Made by a program: the position numbers and the translations under genes. The notes under the pieces were generated by a model, which saw nothing but the letters and a program-made list of their open reading frames with translations, was not told where the DNA came from and made no database searches. From Roseomonas sp. 18066 (lineage in GTDB: Bacteria; Pseudomonadota; Alphaproteobacteria; Acetobacterales; Acetobacteraceae), in contig NZ_CACSJM010000065.1 of assembly GCF_902706185.1 (NCBI RefSeq), positions 1-32,299 of the forward strand: DNA of 32,299 nt, read 5' to 3'. Of the stretch, positions 32,024 through 32,299 are shown in pieces; position 1 is the stretch's first letter; every line of letters begins with the position of its first letter.

Positions 32024-32124
32024 GGGGCGGCGATCCTGGGTCACTTCGAGTGACGCCGAGTATCGCGACGCTTTTCGCCATCGGTCCAATACGTGGCTGG
32101 ACGATATTCGATAAGTCCGACGTC

Positions 32125-32299
32125 TTAAGGCCGCATCCGGGCGTGGCGGACGAAATTGCGGGCGGCCGGCGAGGCCTCGGTCCGGCGATGGGCCAGCGCC
32201 AGCTCGGCCAGCACCGGCGGCCCGGCCAGCGGGCGATAGGCCACCCCCGGCACCTGCACGCAGCGCAGCGACTGCGGCACCAGCGCCACCCCCAGCCCC
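32125..32299 (-). CDS. LysR-type regulator, C-terminal end only
   Basis: The last 58 codons of a gene entering from the right edge. The end reads GLGVALVPQSLRCV, VAYRPLAGPPV and ELALAHRRTEASPAARNFVRHAR, then TAA. GxGVALVPxS and the VxYRPL strand, followed by an AxRRxEASPAxxNF helix, are characteristic of the LysR effector-binding domain C-terminus. It lies about 100 bp upstream of the gamma-glutamyltransferase gene on the same strand, so it may regulate that unit or share its transcript. Confidence 0.8.
   Translation of the reverse strand, partial: GLGVALVPQSLRCVQVPGVAYRPLAGPPVLAELALAHRRTEASPAARNFVRHARMRP

Overview
The window is a very GC-rich chromosomal segment with almost every base used. 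Its gene types are two Bug/TctC solute receptors, Tat-like signal peptides, small-acid catabolism genes, CoA-transferase and CitE-type genes, an RTX protease and a GGDEF-EAL protein. These suggest an environmental alphaproteobacterium, most likely Acetobacteraceae (Roseomonas-like). That assignment rests on gene style, not on a marker gene. I found no rRNA, tRNA, IS element or CRISPR array.

Layout. (1) 1-3535, minus: a truncated Ser/Gly-rich exported protein and a GAF-PAS-PAS-PAS-GGDEF-EAL c-di-GMP protein. (2) 3536-4048: non-coding, with a five-copy 13-bp minisatellite and a strong intrinsic terminator that ends 21 bp before a SnoaL-like gene. (3) 4696-5330, plus: a Rap1a/Tai-like exported protein coupled by ATGA to a glycine-zipper miniprotein. 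(4) 5324-10437: a DUF616-like glycosyltransferase, a class III aminotransferase, a divergent amidase and a convergent ketopantoate-reductase-like gene. (5) 10506-11671, minus: queD-queE (7-deazaguanine synthesis), coupled by ATGA. (6) 11732-19021: a catabolic island. A LysR regulator diverges from a CoA-transferase / CitE lyase / Bug receptor / alpha-beta hydrolase operon. This converges on an amidohydrolase gene, which in turn diverges from a second Bug receptor. A textbook LysR dyad (T-N11-A) lies between the regulator and the operon. (7) 19088-19584: an exported Arg/Glu-rich coiled-coil protein coupled to a 31-residue hydrophobic peptide. (8) 19669-24558, minus: a 1204-residue protein with a GT2 domain only at its C-terminus, a second glycosyltransferase and a GNAT acetyltransferase. 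(9) 24559-24959: an AT-rich intergenic island. (10) 24960-28457, minus: an RTX subtilase-like protein with a P-domain and five beta-roll modules in a B-A-B-A-B order. (11) 28657-32023, minus: gamma-glutamyltransferase and a peptide-type ABC substrate-binding protein, then the 3' end of another LysR regulator.

How they may work together. Region 6 reads as uptake, CoA activation and lyase cleavage of an unidentified carboxylic acid. Region 11 reads as periplasmic processing and capture of gamma-glutamyl compounds or peptides. Regions 8-10 concern the cell surface and secretion. The least explained items are the roughly 945-residue N-terminal part of the large glycosyltransferase, the dimeric repeat structure of the RTX protein, the terminator placed just before the SnoaL gene, and the two miniprotein pairs joined by ATGA overlaps.
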